A program made the translations under genes and the position numbers. Shown piece by piece: positions 18,669-33,490 of a stretch of 64,000 bases of DNA (position 1 is the stretch's first letter; every line of letters starts with the position of its first letter). The notes under the pieces are model-generated. The model was not told where the DNA came from. It did not search any database and worked only from the letters and a program-made list of their open reading frames with translations. The DNA lies in assembly GCF_022760925.1 (NCBI RefSeq), contig NZ_JAKTNT010000009.1, forward strand, positions 1 through 64,000, read 5' to 3'. This DNA is from Thermus hydrothermalis (GTDB lineage Bacteria > Deinococcota > Deinococci > Deinococcales > Thermaceae).

Positions 18669-20688
18669 GGGAGGCTTGGGCCTGGGGCTTGGCCTAGGCG
18701 GGGTCTTGGGCGCCTTAGGGCTTCTTCATCCTTGGACCCTCCTCCTCGCCCTTCCCCTCCTCCCCCTCTTCCGCCTGCCCCTGGCAGCGGGGCTCGCCCT
18801 GGTGCTCCTCCGGGGGCTCCTCTTCCCCCTCCCCGAGCCCCCCTACGGGACGAGGCTAGAGGGGACCTTTGCCGTGCGGGGCGGCTTCGCCTCCGCCGAG
18901 GGGTACCGCCTCTACGTGCGCCACTACCCGCCCCTCGCCGACGGGGTTTACCGCCTCGTTGGGTACATCGCCCCGCCGGAGGACAAGCGCAACCCCGGAG
19001 GGTTTGACCAAAGGGGCTGGCTCCATGGCTTGGGCGTGCGGGGGGTGTTTCACGTGGAACGGCAAGAGGCGCTAAGCCCCCTGCCCGACCCCCGGGAGGC
19101 CTGGCGAAGGCGGCTCGTCCAGGGGCTCTCCCCGCCCGTGGCGGAGCTCGCCGAGGGCCTCGTCCTGGGGGACAAGCGGGGCCTCGAGGCGGCCTACGAA
19201 GGGTTTCAGAAGGCGGGCCTCGCCCACCTCCTCGCCCTTTCGGGCCTCCACGTGGGTTTTCTCTTGGGAACGGTCCTCCTCCTCCCCTTGGGGCGGTGGC
19301 GGTACCTCCTGGCCCTTCTCCTCCTGCCCTTTTACCTCTGGCTCGCCGGGCCAAGCCCCTCCCTGGTGCGGGCTAGCCTCATGGCGGGCCTCTCCCTCCT
19401 GGGGCTTTTCCTCGGCCTAGGGAGGGCCGGGGTGCTCCAGGCCCTGGGCCTGGCCCTCTTCCTCCAGCTCCTCCTCGCCCCCCACGCCCTCCTAAGCCTA
19501 GGCCTGCAACTCTCCTACCTGGCGGTCCTGGGCCTGGCCCTGGTCCTCCCCGCCCTGGGGCGGCCTTCGGGGCCTCGAGGCTATGTGGCCTTGGCCCTGG
19601 CAGCCTCCCTGGCCGCCCAAGCCTTCCTCGTCCCCCTCCTCCTCCACCGCTTCGGCTTCCTGCCCCTCCTCTCCCCCCTCACCAACCTCCTTGCCCTTCC
19701 CCTGGTGGCCCTCCTGGTCCCCTTGGGCTTCCTCAAGCTCTTCCTAGGGGGGCTCCTCGCTCCCTTGATGGAGCCCTTAGGGCAGGCCCTTCTCTACCTC
19801 GCCCAGATAGGGGCCAAGGGCCCCCTCTTGCGCTGGGGGGAGGTTTCCCCCTTGGGCTTCGCCCTCTACTACCTGGGGCTTTCGCCCCTCCTCCTCGCCC
19901 TCCACGGCCGGATGCCGGGGCGCAAGGCGCTCCTCCTCGCCTCCTTCCCCGTCCTGGCAAGCCTCCTCGCCGCCTGGCCCAAGCCCTTAGACCTCCACCT
20001 CCTGGACGTGGGCCAGGGGGACGCCCTCCTCGCCCGCATGGGCGGGGCGGAGGTCCTGGTGGACGGCGGGCGGGCCGAGCAGGCGGAAAAGCTTCTCAGG
20101 GCCCTCCGCGCCCTGGGGGTGGAGGCCTTGGAGCTCCTCGTGGCCACCCATCCCGACGCCGACCACGTGGGAAGCCTTCCCCAGGTGGTGGACGAGCTCC
20201 CCGTAGGCCTCGCCCTCCTCTCCCCCGCCTTCCCCCAGGACCACCCCCTGGTCCAGGCCCTGAAGGCGCGGGGCGTGCCCACCCTCTACCCGGGAGCGGG
20301 TAGCCGTTTCCGGGTGGGAAAGGGGGAGGTCCGGGTCCTCTGGCCCGCCCGCCTGAGCGGGGAGGACAACCAGGACGGCCTCGCCCTCCTCCTGGACTTC
20401 GGCCTGGGCCGGGCCCTCCTCCTCGCCGACCTTCCGGCGGAGGTGGAACGGGAACTGGGGGTGGACCCGGTGGACGTCCTCAAGGTGAGCCACCACGGCT
20501 CCCGCACGGGCACCTCCGAAACCCTGCTTTCCCGGGCCAAGCCCAAGGTGGCCCTGGTCGGCGTGGGCCAAAACCCCTTTGGCCACCCCCACCTCGAGGT
20601 CCTAAAGCGGCTTCGGGCGCACGGGGTCCAGGTCTTCCGCACCGACCGGGATGGGGCCGTGCGGGTCCTTTTCGGCTACGCCTGGTAG
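18655..20688 (+). CDS. comEC: ComEC/Rec2 DNA-uptake channel
   Basis: 677 residues. An N-terminal soluble OB-like region ([58 protein letters not shown]) is flanked by membrane helices. The competence core spans about 160-440 ([39 protein letters not shown]), and a C-terminal metallo-beta-lactamase-like domain runs from about 440 to 670 ([31 protein letters not shown]). It moves single-stranded DNA across the inner membrane. The C-terminal metal motif reads HPDADHVG, as expected for this family. It overlaps comEA by 14 bases and parB, on the other strand, by 13. Confidence 0.95.
   Translation: MSAPRGGLGLGLGLGGVLGALGLLHPWTLLLALPLLPLFRLPLAAGLALVLLRGLLFPLPEPPYGTRLEGTFAVRGGFASAEGYRLYVRHYPPLADGVYRLVGYIAPPEDKRNPGGFDQRGWLHGLGVRGVFHVERQEALSPLPDPREAWRRRLVQGLSPPVAELAEGLVLGDKRGLEAAYEGFQKAGLAHLLALSGLHVGFLLGTVLLLPLGRWRYLLALLLLPFYLWLAGPSPSLVRASLMAGLSLLGLFLGLGRAGVLQALGLALFLQLLLAPHALLSLGLQLSYLAVLGLALVLPALGRPSGPRGYVALALAASLAAQAFLVPLLLHRFGFLPLLSPLTNLLALPLVALLVPLGFLKLFLGGLLAPLMEPLGQALLYLAQIGAKGPLLRWGEVSPLGFALYYLGLSPLLLALHGRMPGRKALLLASFPVLASLLAAWPKPLDLHLLDVGQGDALLARMGGAEVLVDGGRAEQAEKLLRALRALGVEALELLVATHPDADHVGSLPQVVDELPVGLALLSPAFPQDHPLVQALKARGVPTLYPGAGSRFRVGKGEVRVLWPARLSGEDNQDGLALLLDFGLGRALLLADLPAEVERELGVDPVDVLKVSHHGSRTGTSETLLSRAKPKVALVGVGQNPFGHPHLEVLKRLRAHGVQVFRTDRDGAVRVLFGYAW
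19046..19061. promoter_or_regulatory. Second parS-like site inside comEC
   Basis: TGTTTCACGTGGAACG matches the general bacterial parS consensus TGTTTCACGTGAAACA at 14 of 16 positions. It keeps the whole left arm and the central CACGTG. It lies about 3.9 kb from the better parS next to rsmG. ParB could use it as a secondary nucleation site. Confidence 0.45.
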
Positions 20689-21465
20689 CCGAGCCGCTCC
20701 AAAAGGGCGGCGAGCTCTTCCGGGGAGCGGTAGTGGATCACCACCTTGCCCCGCTTCCCCCCCACCACCCGCACGGGCAGGCCCAGGTGCCGGGAAAGCT
20801 CCAAGGCCAAGGGGGAAGGCTCGGGGGTTTTCCGCTCCCGGGCAAGCCGCTCCCGCAGGGCCTCCGCCTGGCGCACGGAAAGCCCCTTCTCCAAAATCTC
20901 CCTAAGCCCCCAAAGCCGGTCCTCGGGCTCCAGCATCAGGAGGGCCCGGGCGTGGCCTGCGGTGATCCGCCCCTCCTCCAAGGCCGCCAGGACCTCCTCG
21001 GGGAGCTGGAGGAGCCTAAGGGCGTTGGCCACGGTGGAGCGGGCCTTCCCCACCCGCTTGGCCACCTCCTCCTGGGTGAGGCCCATGCCCAAAAGGGCCT
21101 GGTAGCCCCGGGCCTCCTCCAAGGGGGTGAGGTCCTCCCGTTGCAGGTTTTCCACCAGGGCGAGCTCCAGGGCCTCTTGGTCCGTGAGGTCCCGCACCAG
21201 GGCGGGCACCTCGGTGAGCCCCGCCAAGAGGGCCGCCCGGTACCGCCTTTCCCCGGCCACGAGCTCGTACCCGTCCCCCTTGGGCCGCACCAGGAGGGGC
21301 TGGAGGAGGCCTTTTTCCCGGATGGAGGCGGCGAGCTCCGCTAGGCTTTCCTCGGAAAAGCGGCGCCTTGGCTGTTGGGGGTTGGGGCGGATGGCGGTTA
21401 AAGGAAGGCGCACGGCGCTTCCTGAGGACTTGGGCAGGAGGGCCTCGAGGCCCTTCCCTAAGCCG

Positions 21466-21482
<17 letters not shown>
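20676..21482 (-). CDS. parB: Chromosome-partitioning protein ParB
   Basis: 268 residues. The ParB N-terminal CTP-binding domain has [34 protein letters not shown] (box II) and [18 protein letters not shown]. Then comes a helix-turn-helix parS-reading domain ([27 protein letters not shown]), followed by a dimerisation tail. It loads on parS and spreads as a sliding clamp to organise the origin. The start is GTG (21482), overlapping the parA stop by 17 bases, so the two are coupled. Confidence 0.97.
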
Positions 21483-24753
<3,271 letters not shown>

Positions 24754-24817
24754 CCTGCCCTCCACTTTAGCCCAGGCCCTGGCGTAGAATGTACCCTCGG
24801 AACGCTGGGGGGTAGCC

Positions 24818-26131
24818 TTGACCCACGAGGCCGTTTGGCAACACGTCCTGGAGCACATCCGCCGCAACATCACCGAGGTGGAGTACCACACCTGGTTTGA
24901 GCGGATCCGCCCCCTGGGCATCCGGGACGGGGTCTTGGAATTGGCGGTGCCCACCTCCTTCGCCATGGACTGGATCCGGCGGCACTACGCCGAGCTCATC
25001 CAGGAGGGCCTAAGCCTCCTGGGGGCCCAGGCCCCCCGGTTTGAGCTCAAGGTGGTACCGGGAACCCCGGTGCAAGAGGACATCTTCCAGGCCGCCCCCT
25101 CTCCCGAACCCGTCCAACCCAAGCTAAACCCCAAGTACACCTTTGAGAACTTCGTGGTGGGGCCCAACAACTCCATGGCCCATGCGGCGGCGGTGGCGGT
25201 GGCCGAGTCCCCCGGGCGGGCCTACAACCCCCTTTTCATCTACGGGGGCGTGGGCCTGGGGAAGACCCACCTGATGCACGCCGTGGGCCACTCCGTGGCC
25301 AAGCGCTTCCCCCACCTGAAGATTGAATACGTTTCCACGGAAACCTTCACCAACGAGCTCATCAACGCCATCCGCGAGGACCGGATGACGGAGTTCCGGG
25401 AGCGCTACCGCTCCGTGGACCTCCTTTTGGTGGACGACATCCAGTTCATCGCCGGCAAGGAGCGCACGCAGGAGGAGTTCTTCCACACCTTCAACGCCCT
25501 TTACGAGGCCCACAAGCAGATCATCCTGTCCTCCGACCGCCCCCCCAAGGACATCCTCACCCTCGAGGCCCGCCTGCGGAGCCGGTTTGAGTGGGGCCTC
25601 ATCACGGACATCCAACCCCCCGACCTGGAAACCCGTATCGCCATCCTGAAGATGAACGCCGAGCAACGGGGCCTACGGGTGAGCGAGGAGGTCTTGGAGT
25701 ACATCGCCCGCCAGGTGACCTCCAACATCCGGGAACTGGAAGGGGCCCTCATGCGGGCCATCGCCTACGCCTCCCTAAACGGGGTGGAGCTCACCCGGGC
25801 CGTGGCCGCCAAGGCCCTTTCCGAGATCTTCGCCCCCCGGGAGGTGGCGGTGGCCCCAGAGGAGATCGTGCGCAAGGTGGCGGAGCACTTCGCCCTCCGC
25901 CCCGAAGACCTCCTGGGGGGCGGCAGGCGGAAGGAGGTGGTCCTCCCGCGGCAGATCGCCATGTACCTGGTGCGGGAGCTCACCCGCTCCTCCCTGCCGG
26001 AAATCGGCCAGCTCTTCGGCGGACGGGACCACACCACGGTCCTCTACGCCATCCAGAAAATCCAGGAACTCTCGGAGAGCGACCGGGAGGTGCAAAGCCT
26101 CCTCCGCCGGCTTAAGGAGGCCTTGGTATGA
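24818..26131 (+). CDS. dnaA: Replication initiator DnaA
   Basis: 437 residues. Domain I (about 1-85, [27 protein letters not shown]) is followed by a short linker. The AAA+ domain has Walker [11 protein letters not shown] (about 143) and Walker [10 protein letters not shown] (about 205). Domain IV has the DnaA signature [18 protein letters not shown] near the end. It binds the boxes just downstream and melts the origin. The start is TTG (24818), chosen from the conserved [10 protein letters not shown] start; TAGAAT (24785-24790) may be its -10. Translation from TTG with a weak ribosome site should keep DnaA scarce. Confidence 0.97.
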   Translation: MTHEAVWQHVLEHIRRNITEVEYHTWFERIRPLGIRDGVLELAVPTSFAMDWIRRHYAELIQEGLSLLGAQAPRFELKVVPGTPVQEDIFQAAPSPEPVQPKLNPKYTFENFVVGPNNSMAHAAAVAVAESPGRAYNPLFIYGGVGLGKTHLMHAVGHSVAKRFPHLKIEYVSTETFTNELINAIREDRMTEFRERYRSVDLLLVDDIQFIAGKERTQEEFFHTFNALYEAHKQIILSSDRPPKDILTLEARLRSRFEWGLITDIQPPDLETRIAILKMNAEQRGLRVSEEVLEYIARQVTSNIRELEGALMRAIAYASLNGVELTRAVAAKALSEIFAPREVAVAPEEIVRKVAEHFALRPEDLLGGGRRKEVVLPRQIAMYLVRELTRSSLPEIGQLFGGRDHTTVLYAIQKIQELSESDREVQSLLRRLKEALV

Positions 26132-26357
26132 CCCCTGTGGATAACCTGTGGATAACCCTGTGGATAACCGGGCTTTTCCTGTGGATAACACTGTGGACAA
26201 CTTGTGGAAAACTGGGGCCCTCCTGGGGCCTGTGGATAACTGGCCAGTTATCCACACCTTATCCACAGGCCAGGGCCATTTATCCACAGGAGTTATCCAC
26301 AAGCCCTTTTCCGTACAGGACGCGGTTTTTACCCTCTTATCCACATATCCACAGGCC

Positions 26358-26375
26358 CTACTACTACGACTACGA
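26358..26375. promoter_or_regulatory. DnaA-trio-like trinucleotide tract
   Basis: CTA CTA CTA CGA CTA CGA follows the last DnaA box (26345-26353) after the GC-rich GGCC. The complementary strand reads 3'-GAT-5' in four of six units, the form of the DnaA-trio that guides DnaA filament growth on single strands in other bacteria. The AT-rich tract follows at once. Confidence 0.7.
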
Positions 26376-26411
26376 TCCTTTTAAGTCTTTAAAAAAAGAA
26401 AGTCGTAGTAG
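26361..26411. repeat. 11-bp inverted repeat around the AT-rich unwinding region
   Basis: CTACTACGACT (26361-26371) is exactly inverted as AGTCGTAGTAG (26401-26411), with 29 mostly A/T bases between. The right arm ends seven bases before the ribosome site of dnaN (AAGGAGG, 26418-26424). It could form a cruciform or an RNA stem-loop, or supply a trio tract on each strand. Confidence 0.85.
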
Positions 26412-26432
26412 CAGAAAAAGGAGGAACGGGTA

Positions 26433-27548
26433 ATGCGTGTAGTCCTTCCCAAAAACCTGCTGGCTGAACGCCTCTCTTTCCTAGAGAGGGTCATCCCTTC
26501 GCGTAGCTCCAACCCCCTTTTCACCTACCTGGGCCTTGCTTTGGGCCAAGACGCCTTGGTGCTTTTCGGGAGCAACGGGGAGGTGGACCTCGAGGCCGGC
26601 CTCCCGGCCGAGGTCCAGGGGGAGGGGCGCTACCTGGTGCCCGCCCAGCCCTTTTTCCAACTGGTCCGAAGCCTCCCCGGGGAGCAGGTGGAGCTGGTCT
26701 TGGGGGGTGATCTGGAACTGGTGTCCGGCACCTTCCGTACCCGGCTCGCCCTGGCCCCCACCGAGGGCTACCCCGAGCTTTCCTTCCCCGAGCCTAGCCC
26801 TTCCGAGGCGTACCCTTGGCAGACCGCCTTGCCGGTGGAAGACCTCCTCCGTGCCCTTACCCACGTGCGCTACGCCGCAAGCCACGAGGAGTACCGGGCC
26901 ATCTTCCGCGGGGTCCAGCTGGAGTTCTCGGAAAGGGGGGTGCGGAGCGTGGCCTCGGACGGCTACCGCCTGGCCCTTTACCAGCTGGAAAGGCCCCAGC
27001 CCTTCCAGAAGAAGGCGGTGGTCCCCGCCCGCAGCGTGGACGAGGTGGCGCGGGTTCTCAAAGGGGTGGGGGATGGGGAGGTGGTCTTGGCCCTGGGCCC
27101 AGGCACCCTGGGCTTGGCGGTGCGGGAAGGGGAGGGGTGGGTGCGCCTGGCGGTGAGGCTCATGGAGGGGGAGTTCCCCGATTACGAGCGGGTCATCCCC
27201 AAGGAGTTTCCCCTAAAGGCCACCCTCGAGGCCGAGGCCTTCCGCGAGGCCTTGCGGCGGGTGAGCGTTCTGGCGGACAGGCAGAACCACCGGGTGGACC
27301 TCTTCTTCCAGGAAGGGCGGGTCCTCCTGTCCGCTGAAGGGGACTACGGCAAGGGCCAGGAGGAGCTTCCCGTGGCCTTGGAGGGAACGCCCCTCGCCGT
27401 GGCCTACAACGCCCGGTATCTCCTCGAGGCCCTAGGGCCCATCTCGGGCCAGGCCGCCCTCTGGCTTTCCGGGGCCACGAGCCCGAGCTTGGTGCGCCCG
27501 GCGGAGGAAGGAGGGTACCAGGCGGTGGTGGTTCCCTTGAGGGTGTAA
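26433..27548 (+). CDS. dnaN: DNA polymerase III beta sliding clamp
   Basis: 371 residues in three repeated clamp domains (about 1-120, 121-245, 246-371), the typical length. Seen: VLPKNLLAERLSFLERVIPSRSSNPLF at the start, RSVASDGYRLALYQ in the second domain and VLADRQNHRVDLFFQEGRVLLSAEGDYGKGQEEL, then the C-terminal VRPAEEGGYQAVVVPLRV. It tethers the replicase to DNA. AAGGAGG lies eight bases before the ATG. Confidence 0.97.
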   Translation: MRVVLPKNLLAERLSFLERVIPSRSSNPLFTYLGLALGQDALVLFGSNGEVDLEAGLPAEVQGEGRYLVPAQPFFQLVRSLPGEQVELVLGGDLELVSGTFRTRLALAPTEGYPELSFPEPSPSEAYPWQTALPVEDLLRALTHVRYAASHEEYRAIFRGVQLEFSERGVRSVASDGYRLALYQLERPQPFQKKAVVPARSVDEVARVLKGVGDGEVVLALGPGTLGLAVREGEGWVRLAVRLMEGEFPDYERVIPKEFPLKATLEAEAFREALRRVSVLADRQNHRVDLFFQEGRVLLSAEGDYGKGQEELPVALEGTPLAVAYNARYLLEALGPISGQAALWLSGATSPSLVRPAEEGGYQAVVVPLRV

Positions 27549-27553
27549 GCTAA

Positions 27554-30278
<2,725 letters not shown>

Positions 30279-30283
30279 AAGGG

Positions 30284-30305
30284 CCCGGGGCCAAGGGGCC
30301 CCGGG
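30284..30305 (+). terminator. Strong GC stem-loop after pyk
   Basis: CCCGGGGCC (30284-30292) and GGCCCCGGG (30297-30305) form a nine-pair stem with a four-base loop, six bases after the pyk stop. No T-run follows, so termination strength is uncertain; it separates pyk from a convergent gene. Confidence 0.6.
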
Positions 30306-30324
30306 GGGAGGGAGTTACACCGGT

Positions 30325-30753
30325 CTATTTGACCGGGGGACGGGACTTGAGCACCTCCTGCGGGGAGAGGGGTTTGGCCCTTTGGGCCTTCACCTCCTGG
30401 GCGGTGATGGGTTTGGCCTTGGACTTGGCGAAGGTGGTGAGGACGTGGTTCAAGAGGTTCGCCACCTCCTCGTCCTTCAGCTGCCGGAAGGGGGGCATGA
30501 CCCCGTTGTAGGCCTTGCCTTCCACGGCGAGGGGGCCCTGGAGGCCGTAGAGGACCACCCGGATGAGGTACTCTCGGCCCCCCTTGGCCTGGACCACCTT
30601 GTCCAGGTGGGTGAGGGGCGGGAAGGCCCCGGGGATGCCCTGGCCCGTGGCCTGGTGGCAGCTTTGGCAGTTGGCGGAGTAGAGCTTGGCCCCCGGGCTT
30701 TGCCCGAGCGCGAATAGGCCGGCGAGGAAAATAAGAGGCAAAAGGCGCCGCAT
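30325..30753 (-). CDS. Cytochrome c-552-like protein
   Basis: 142 residues with a signal peptide (MRRLLPLIFLAGLFALGQ). The mature part resembles Thermus cytochrome c-552. The heme site CQSCH is followed by QATGQGIPGAFPPL, then GGREYLIRVVLYGLQGPLAVEGKAYNGVMPPF (supplying the methionine ligand), LKDEEVANLLNHVLTTF, and a long C-terminal arm (PITAQEVKAQRAKPLSPQEVL) typical of this protein. It carries electrons in the periplasm, classically to ba3 oxidase. The start ATG is six bases after TATCCT (30765-30760). Whether it is the c-552 orthologue or a paralogue cannot be settled here. Confidence 0.9.
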   Translation of the reverse strand: MRRLLPLIFLAGLFALGQSPGAKLYSANCQSCHQATGQGIPGAFPPLTHLDKVVQAKGGREYLIRVVLYGLQGPLAVEGKAYNGVMPPFRQLKDEEVANLLNHVLTTFAKSKAKPITAQEVKAQRAKPLSPQEVLKSRPPVK

Positions 30754-30781
30754 GGCTCCAGGATAGGAGGACTGCGCCGGC

Positions 30782-31852
30782 CTACGCCAGGGGCATTTGT
30801 CCCCAGGTTTTGGGGATGTGGGCGCAACGGGGGTCCGAGGCCAGGTAGTCCCCGGTTTCCGCATAGGCCCGGGCCCGGCTACCCCCGCAAATCTCCCGGT
30901 ACTCGCAAACCCCGCACTTGCCCTTGAGCAGGGCTTTGTTGCGTAGCGCCTGGAAGAGGGGGCTTTCGCGGTAGATGGCCAAAAGGGGCTTTTCCCGCAC
31001 GTTTCCGGCGGGAATGGGGAGGAAGCCCGAGGGGTAGACCTCCCCGTTGGCGGCCACGAAGACGAAGCCGAAGCCATCGGAAAGGTGGACGCCCCGCCCT
31101 TCCCCCACCAAGGCCCCGTCCTCTCCCCCCTCCCTCCTTCGGCGCTCTAGAACGAGGCGGCGGAACATGGGGCCTTCCGTGGTGCGCACCTTGAAGGGGT
31201 AAAGGCGGGAGAGGTCGTAGAGGAGGTGCATCACCTCCTCGTACTCCTCGGGGGAGAGTTGCTCCAGCAAGGCTCCCCGGCCCACGGGCACCAGGAAGAA
31301 GACCTCCCACGTGGCCACGCCCTTTTCCGCCAGGATCTCGGCGATCCCGGGAAGCTCCCTTGCGGTGCGCCGGGTCACGGTGGTGTTCACCTGGGTCATG
31401 AGGCCCACCTCTTGGGCCCAGGACAGGGCCTTTAGGGCCAGGGCGAAGGTGCCCGGCACCCCGCGGAAGCCGTCGTGGGCCTCGGGGCTTGCCCCGTCCA
31501 GGGAAATGGCCATCTGGTGGACGCCGAGCTCCCGGAAGCGGGCCACCACCTCCCGGGTGAGCCTCGGGGTGACGGCGGGGGTGATGCCCACCTTGAGGCC
31601 TAGGCGCTGGGCTTCCTCCAGGAGGAGGAAGAGGTCGGGGCGGGCCAGGGGGTCGCCCCCGGTGGGGAGGAGGATGGGCTTGGGGGTGTAGGTGGCGAGT
31701 TCCCGGAGGAGCTTAAGGCCCTCCTCGGTGGAGAGCTCGTCGGGGAGGGGTTCGGGCACGGCGGAGGCCCGGCAGTGCTGGCAGGCGAGGAGGCAGGCCC
31801 GGGTCATCTCCCAGGCCACCAAGAGGGGGAAGCGGTGGAGGTCGGGCTTCAT
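30782..31852 (-). CDS. Radical SAM/SPASM protein
   Basis: 356 residues. The radical SAM cluster site is CLLACQHC (about 20-27), followed by LPTGGDPLARPDLF and ISLDGASPEAHDGFRGVPGTF. The C-terminal SPASM-type cysteines are GKCGVCEYREICGGSRARAYAETGDYLASDPRC (about 313-345), binding extra iron-sulfur clusters. The family includes the heme-pathway enzymes NirJ and AhbD and peptide-modifying enzymes; the substrate is unknown. It ends 28 bases before the cytochrome c gene on the same strand, which favours a heme-related role. The leaderless promoter TAGGCTAAGGGC precedes the ATG. Confidence 0.85.
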   Translation of the reverse strand: MKPDLHRFPLLVAWEMTRACLLACQHCRASAVPEPLPDELSTEEGLKLLRELATYTPKPILLPTGGDPLARPDLFLLLEEAQRLGLKVGITPAVTPRLTREVVARFRELGVHQMAISLDGASPEAHDGFRGVPGTFALALKALSWAQEVGLMTQVNTTVTRRTARELPGIAEILAEKGVATWEVFFLVPVGRGALLEQLSPEEYEEVMHLLYDLSRLYPFKVRTTEGPMFRRLVLERRRREGGEDGALVGEGRGVHLSDGFGFVFVAANGEVYPSGFLPIPAGNVREKPLLAIYRESPLFQALRNKALLKGKCGVCEYREICGGSRARAYAETGDYLASDPRCAHIPKTWGQMPLA

Positions 31853-31889
31853 GCCCTTAGCCTAGGACAGGGGAGAAGGGCAGGTGTCC

Positions 31890-32879
31890 CTAGCGGGGAA
31901 GGGTGAGGCGGTAGGTGAGGGTCTTGGCTTCGTGAGGGTTTAGGGGAAGCTCCAGGCGGTAGCCCTCGGGCAGGAGGGTGGCCCCGGGGAAGTCCAGGCG
32001 GAAGGGTTTGGGAAAGGTTTCCGCAAGGAATAGGGTGAGGGGGTAGGGATAGGGGTTTTCCAGGCGGGTTTCCACCAGGTAGGTGGCCTCCTTCTCCGAC
32101 TGGGCGAGGAGGCGGACGGCGCGCCCAAGGCGCGCCCTCAGGTCCTGCCCAAGCCAGATCTCGGCCTGGTTGCCCTCGAGGGTGGCAGGAAGGCGGCCCT
32201 GGCCCAGGAAAAGGCCCTCCTCCACCACCTCCAAGGCCCCAGGGGCCAAGGGAAAGGGGGCTTTGAAGCGGTAGCCCCGTTCCAGGGGGATGGAGGCCTC
32301 GGTGCGGAAGGGGCCCTGGTAGCGGAGGAGCCGGGTGGGGGCCACCTCGGCCCTTCGGAAGGGGATTTCCGTGGTGCCGGGAAGAAGCTTTCTCGGCATA
32401 AGCTCGTAGCGGAAGAGGCCGAAGGGGCTTTCCTGGGCTTCCCCGAAGGTGCGGAAGGCGGCTTCGGGGAGGGCTTTGGCCGGAAGGAGGTTCACCTCCC
32501 CCGCCAGAAGGACGAGGCGTTCCGCCGGCAGGGCTTCCCCTTCCAGCCGAAGCCTGGCCCAGGCGGTGAGCCTGCCCTCCTCGAGGGTGTAGAAGACCTC
32601 CCCGGAAAGCCCGGTGTAGAGATAGCGGAGCCAGGCCCTCCCCTCCCCCCGGTAGCGGAAAAGCACCGCCGTACCCTGGAAAAGCCTTTCCTCCTCCTCC
32701 ACCCCGAGGAGGCGCAACGAGCCCGGCACCATGCGGCCAAGCTTTTCCCCCGCCAGGTACACCCAGGCGGAAGGGGGAAGGAGCACGGGCTCCTTCACCT
32801 CGGCAAAACCGGGGTAGACCACCACCTCCTGGGCCAAGGCTCCAAGGAGGAAGAGCCCTAAAGCGGCGAGCTTTCTCAT
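31890..32879 (-). CDS. Secreted beta-rich protein, DUF4139-like
   Basis: 329 residues with a signal peptide ([16 protein letters not shown]) and an otherwise soluble, beta-rich body. Segments such as VVVYPGFAEVKEPVLLPPSAW at the start and NPYPYPLTLFLAETFPKPFRLDFPGATLLPEGYRLELPLNPHEAKTLTYRLTL at the end recall DUF4139/mucoidy-inhibitor-like proteins, but support is weak. Its start overlaps the stop of the metallo-hydrolase gene by four bases, so they share a transcript with dxs. Function unknown. Confidence 0.6.
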   Translation of the reverse strand: MRKLAALGLFLLGALAQEVVVYPGFAEVKEPVLLPPSAWVYLAGEKLGRMVPGSLRLLGVEEEERLFQGTAVLFRYRGEGRAWLRYLYTGLSGEVFYTLEEGRLTAWARLRLEGEALPAERLVLLAGEVNLLPAKALPEAAFRTFGEAQESPFGLFRYELMPRKLLPGTTEIPFRRAEVAPTRLLRYQGPFRTEASIPLERGYRFKAPFPLAPGALEVVEEGLFLGQGRLPATLEGNQAEIWLGQDLRARLGRAVRLLAQSEKEATYLVETRLENPYPYPLTLFLAETFPKPFRLDFPGATLLPEGYRLELPLNPHEAKTLTYRLTLPR

Positions 32880-33490
32880 ACCCCCAGTTTACGGGCCAAG
32901 GCCTCCACCCGCTCCCTGGGAAGCGGCTCCCCGTGGCCGGGGTAGACCCGCTGGGCCCCCAGGTCCAGGATCTTGCGCACCGTTCTCTTCGCCAGGGCGT
33001 GGTCCTCGTTGATGAAGCGGGGCGGGAGGCCCTTGCCCCTTAAGGCGTCCCCCGCCAAAAGCACCCCTTCCCGGAAGAGCCCCACCTGCCCCAGGGTGTG
33101 GCCGGGGAGGTGGACCACCCGCCAGCCCGCAAGGGCCGTCCCTTCCTCTGCGGGGCGGAGGGCCTCCTTGGGGAGAGGGGGGGCCAGGTTGGCGAGCCGG
33201 CGGCCCAGGAGGGGGATGGGAAGGGGCGGGCGGGGCTTTTCTCCCGTGAGGTAGGGCCACTCCAGGGGGTGGGCGAACACGGGCACCCCATACTGCTCCC
33301 AAAGGGCCCTCGCCCCCCCGGCGTGGTCCAGGTGGTGGTGGGTGAGGAAGAGGAAAAGGGGCGGGGAACCTAAGAGGGAGAGGAGTTTCCCCGCCTCCCA
33401 AGGGAGCCCGGCGTCCACCAGGAAGTAGCCCCCCTCCGCCTCCACGCGGTAAAGGTTGGCGGCGAAGGCCAGGCGCTCAGGCCCGTTCAT
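32876..33490 (-). CDS. Metallo-beta-lactamase-fold hydrolase
   Basis: 204 residues. The metal site motifs are complete: [10 protein letters not shown] (about 50-59), [10 protein letters not shown] (about 121), GDALRG and YPGHGEP near the C-terminus. This small class resembles glyoxalase II-like or hydroxyacyl-glutathione-type hydrolases, but the substrate is not evident. The start ATG 33490 overlaps the end of dxs by 14 bases, and the stop overlaps the next gene by four. Confidence 0.85.
   Translation of the reverse strand: MNGPERLAFAANLYRVEAEGGYFLVDAGLPWEAGKLLSLLGSPPLFLFLTHHHLDHAGGARALWEQYGVPVFAHPLEWPYLTGEKPRPPLPIPLLGRRLANLAPPLPKEALRPAEEGTALAGWRVVHLPGHTLGQVGLFREGVLLAGDALRGKGLPPRFINEDHALAKRTVRKILDLGAQRVYPGHGEPLPRERVEALARKLGV

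Larger units (their letters stand above)
26136..26411. other. oriC: Chromosomal replication origin oriC
   Basis: The dnaA-dnaN gap holds 13 DnaA boxes. Forward TGTGGATAA sites start at 26136, 26147, 26159, 26180 and 26231, with one-mismatch copies at 26192 and 26203. Reverse TTATCCACA sites start at 26248, 26259, 26280, 26293 and 26337, with a one-mismatch copy at 26345. All forward boxes lie left and all reverse boxes right, converging on about 26244. To the right are a trinucleotide tract (26358-26375), an AT-rich stretch (26372-26400) that is the likely unwinding site, and an inverted copy of the tract (26401-26411). Confidence 0.97.

Noticed and set aside
26136..26353. CRISPR array suggested by many short repeats
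   Set aside because: The repeats are nine-base DnaA boxes in both orientations with irregular 2-36 base spacing, between dnaA and dnaN.
26131..26433. Small coding frames beginning ATGACCCCTGTGG across the dnaA-dnaN gap
   Set aside because: They translate the DnaA-box repeats and overlap the unwinding region; no ribosome site or family support.
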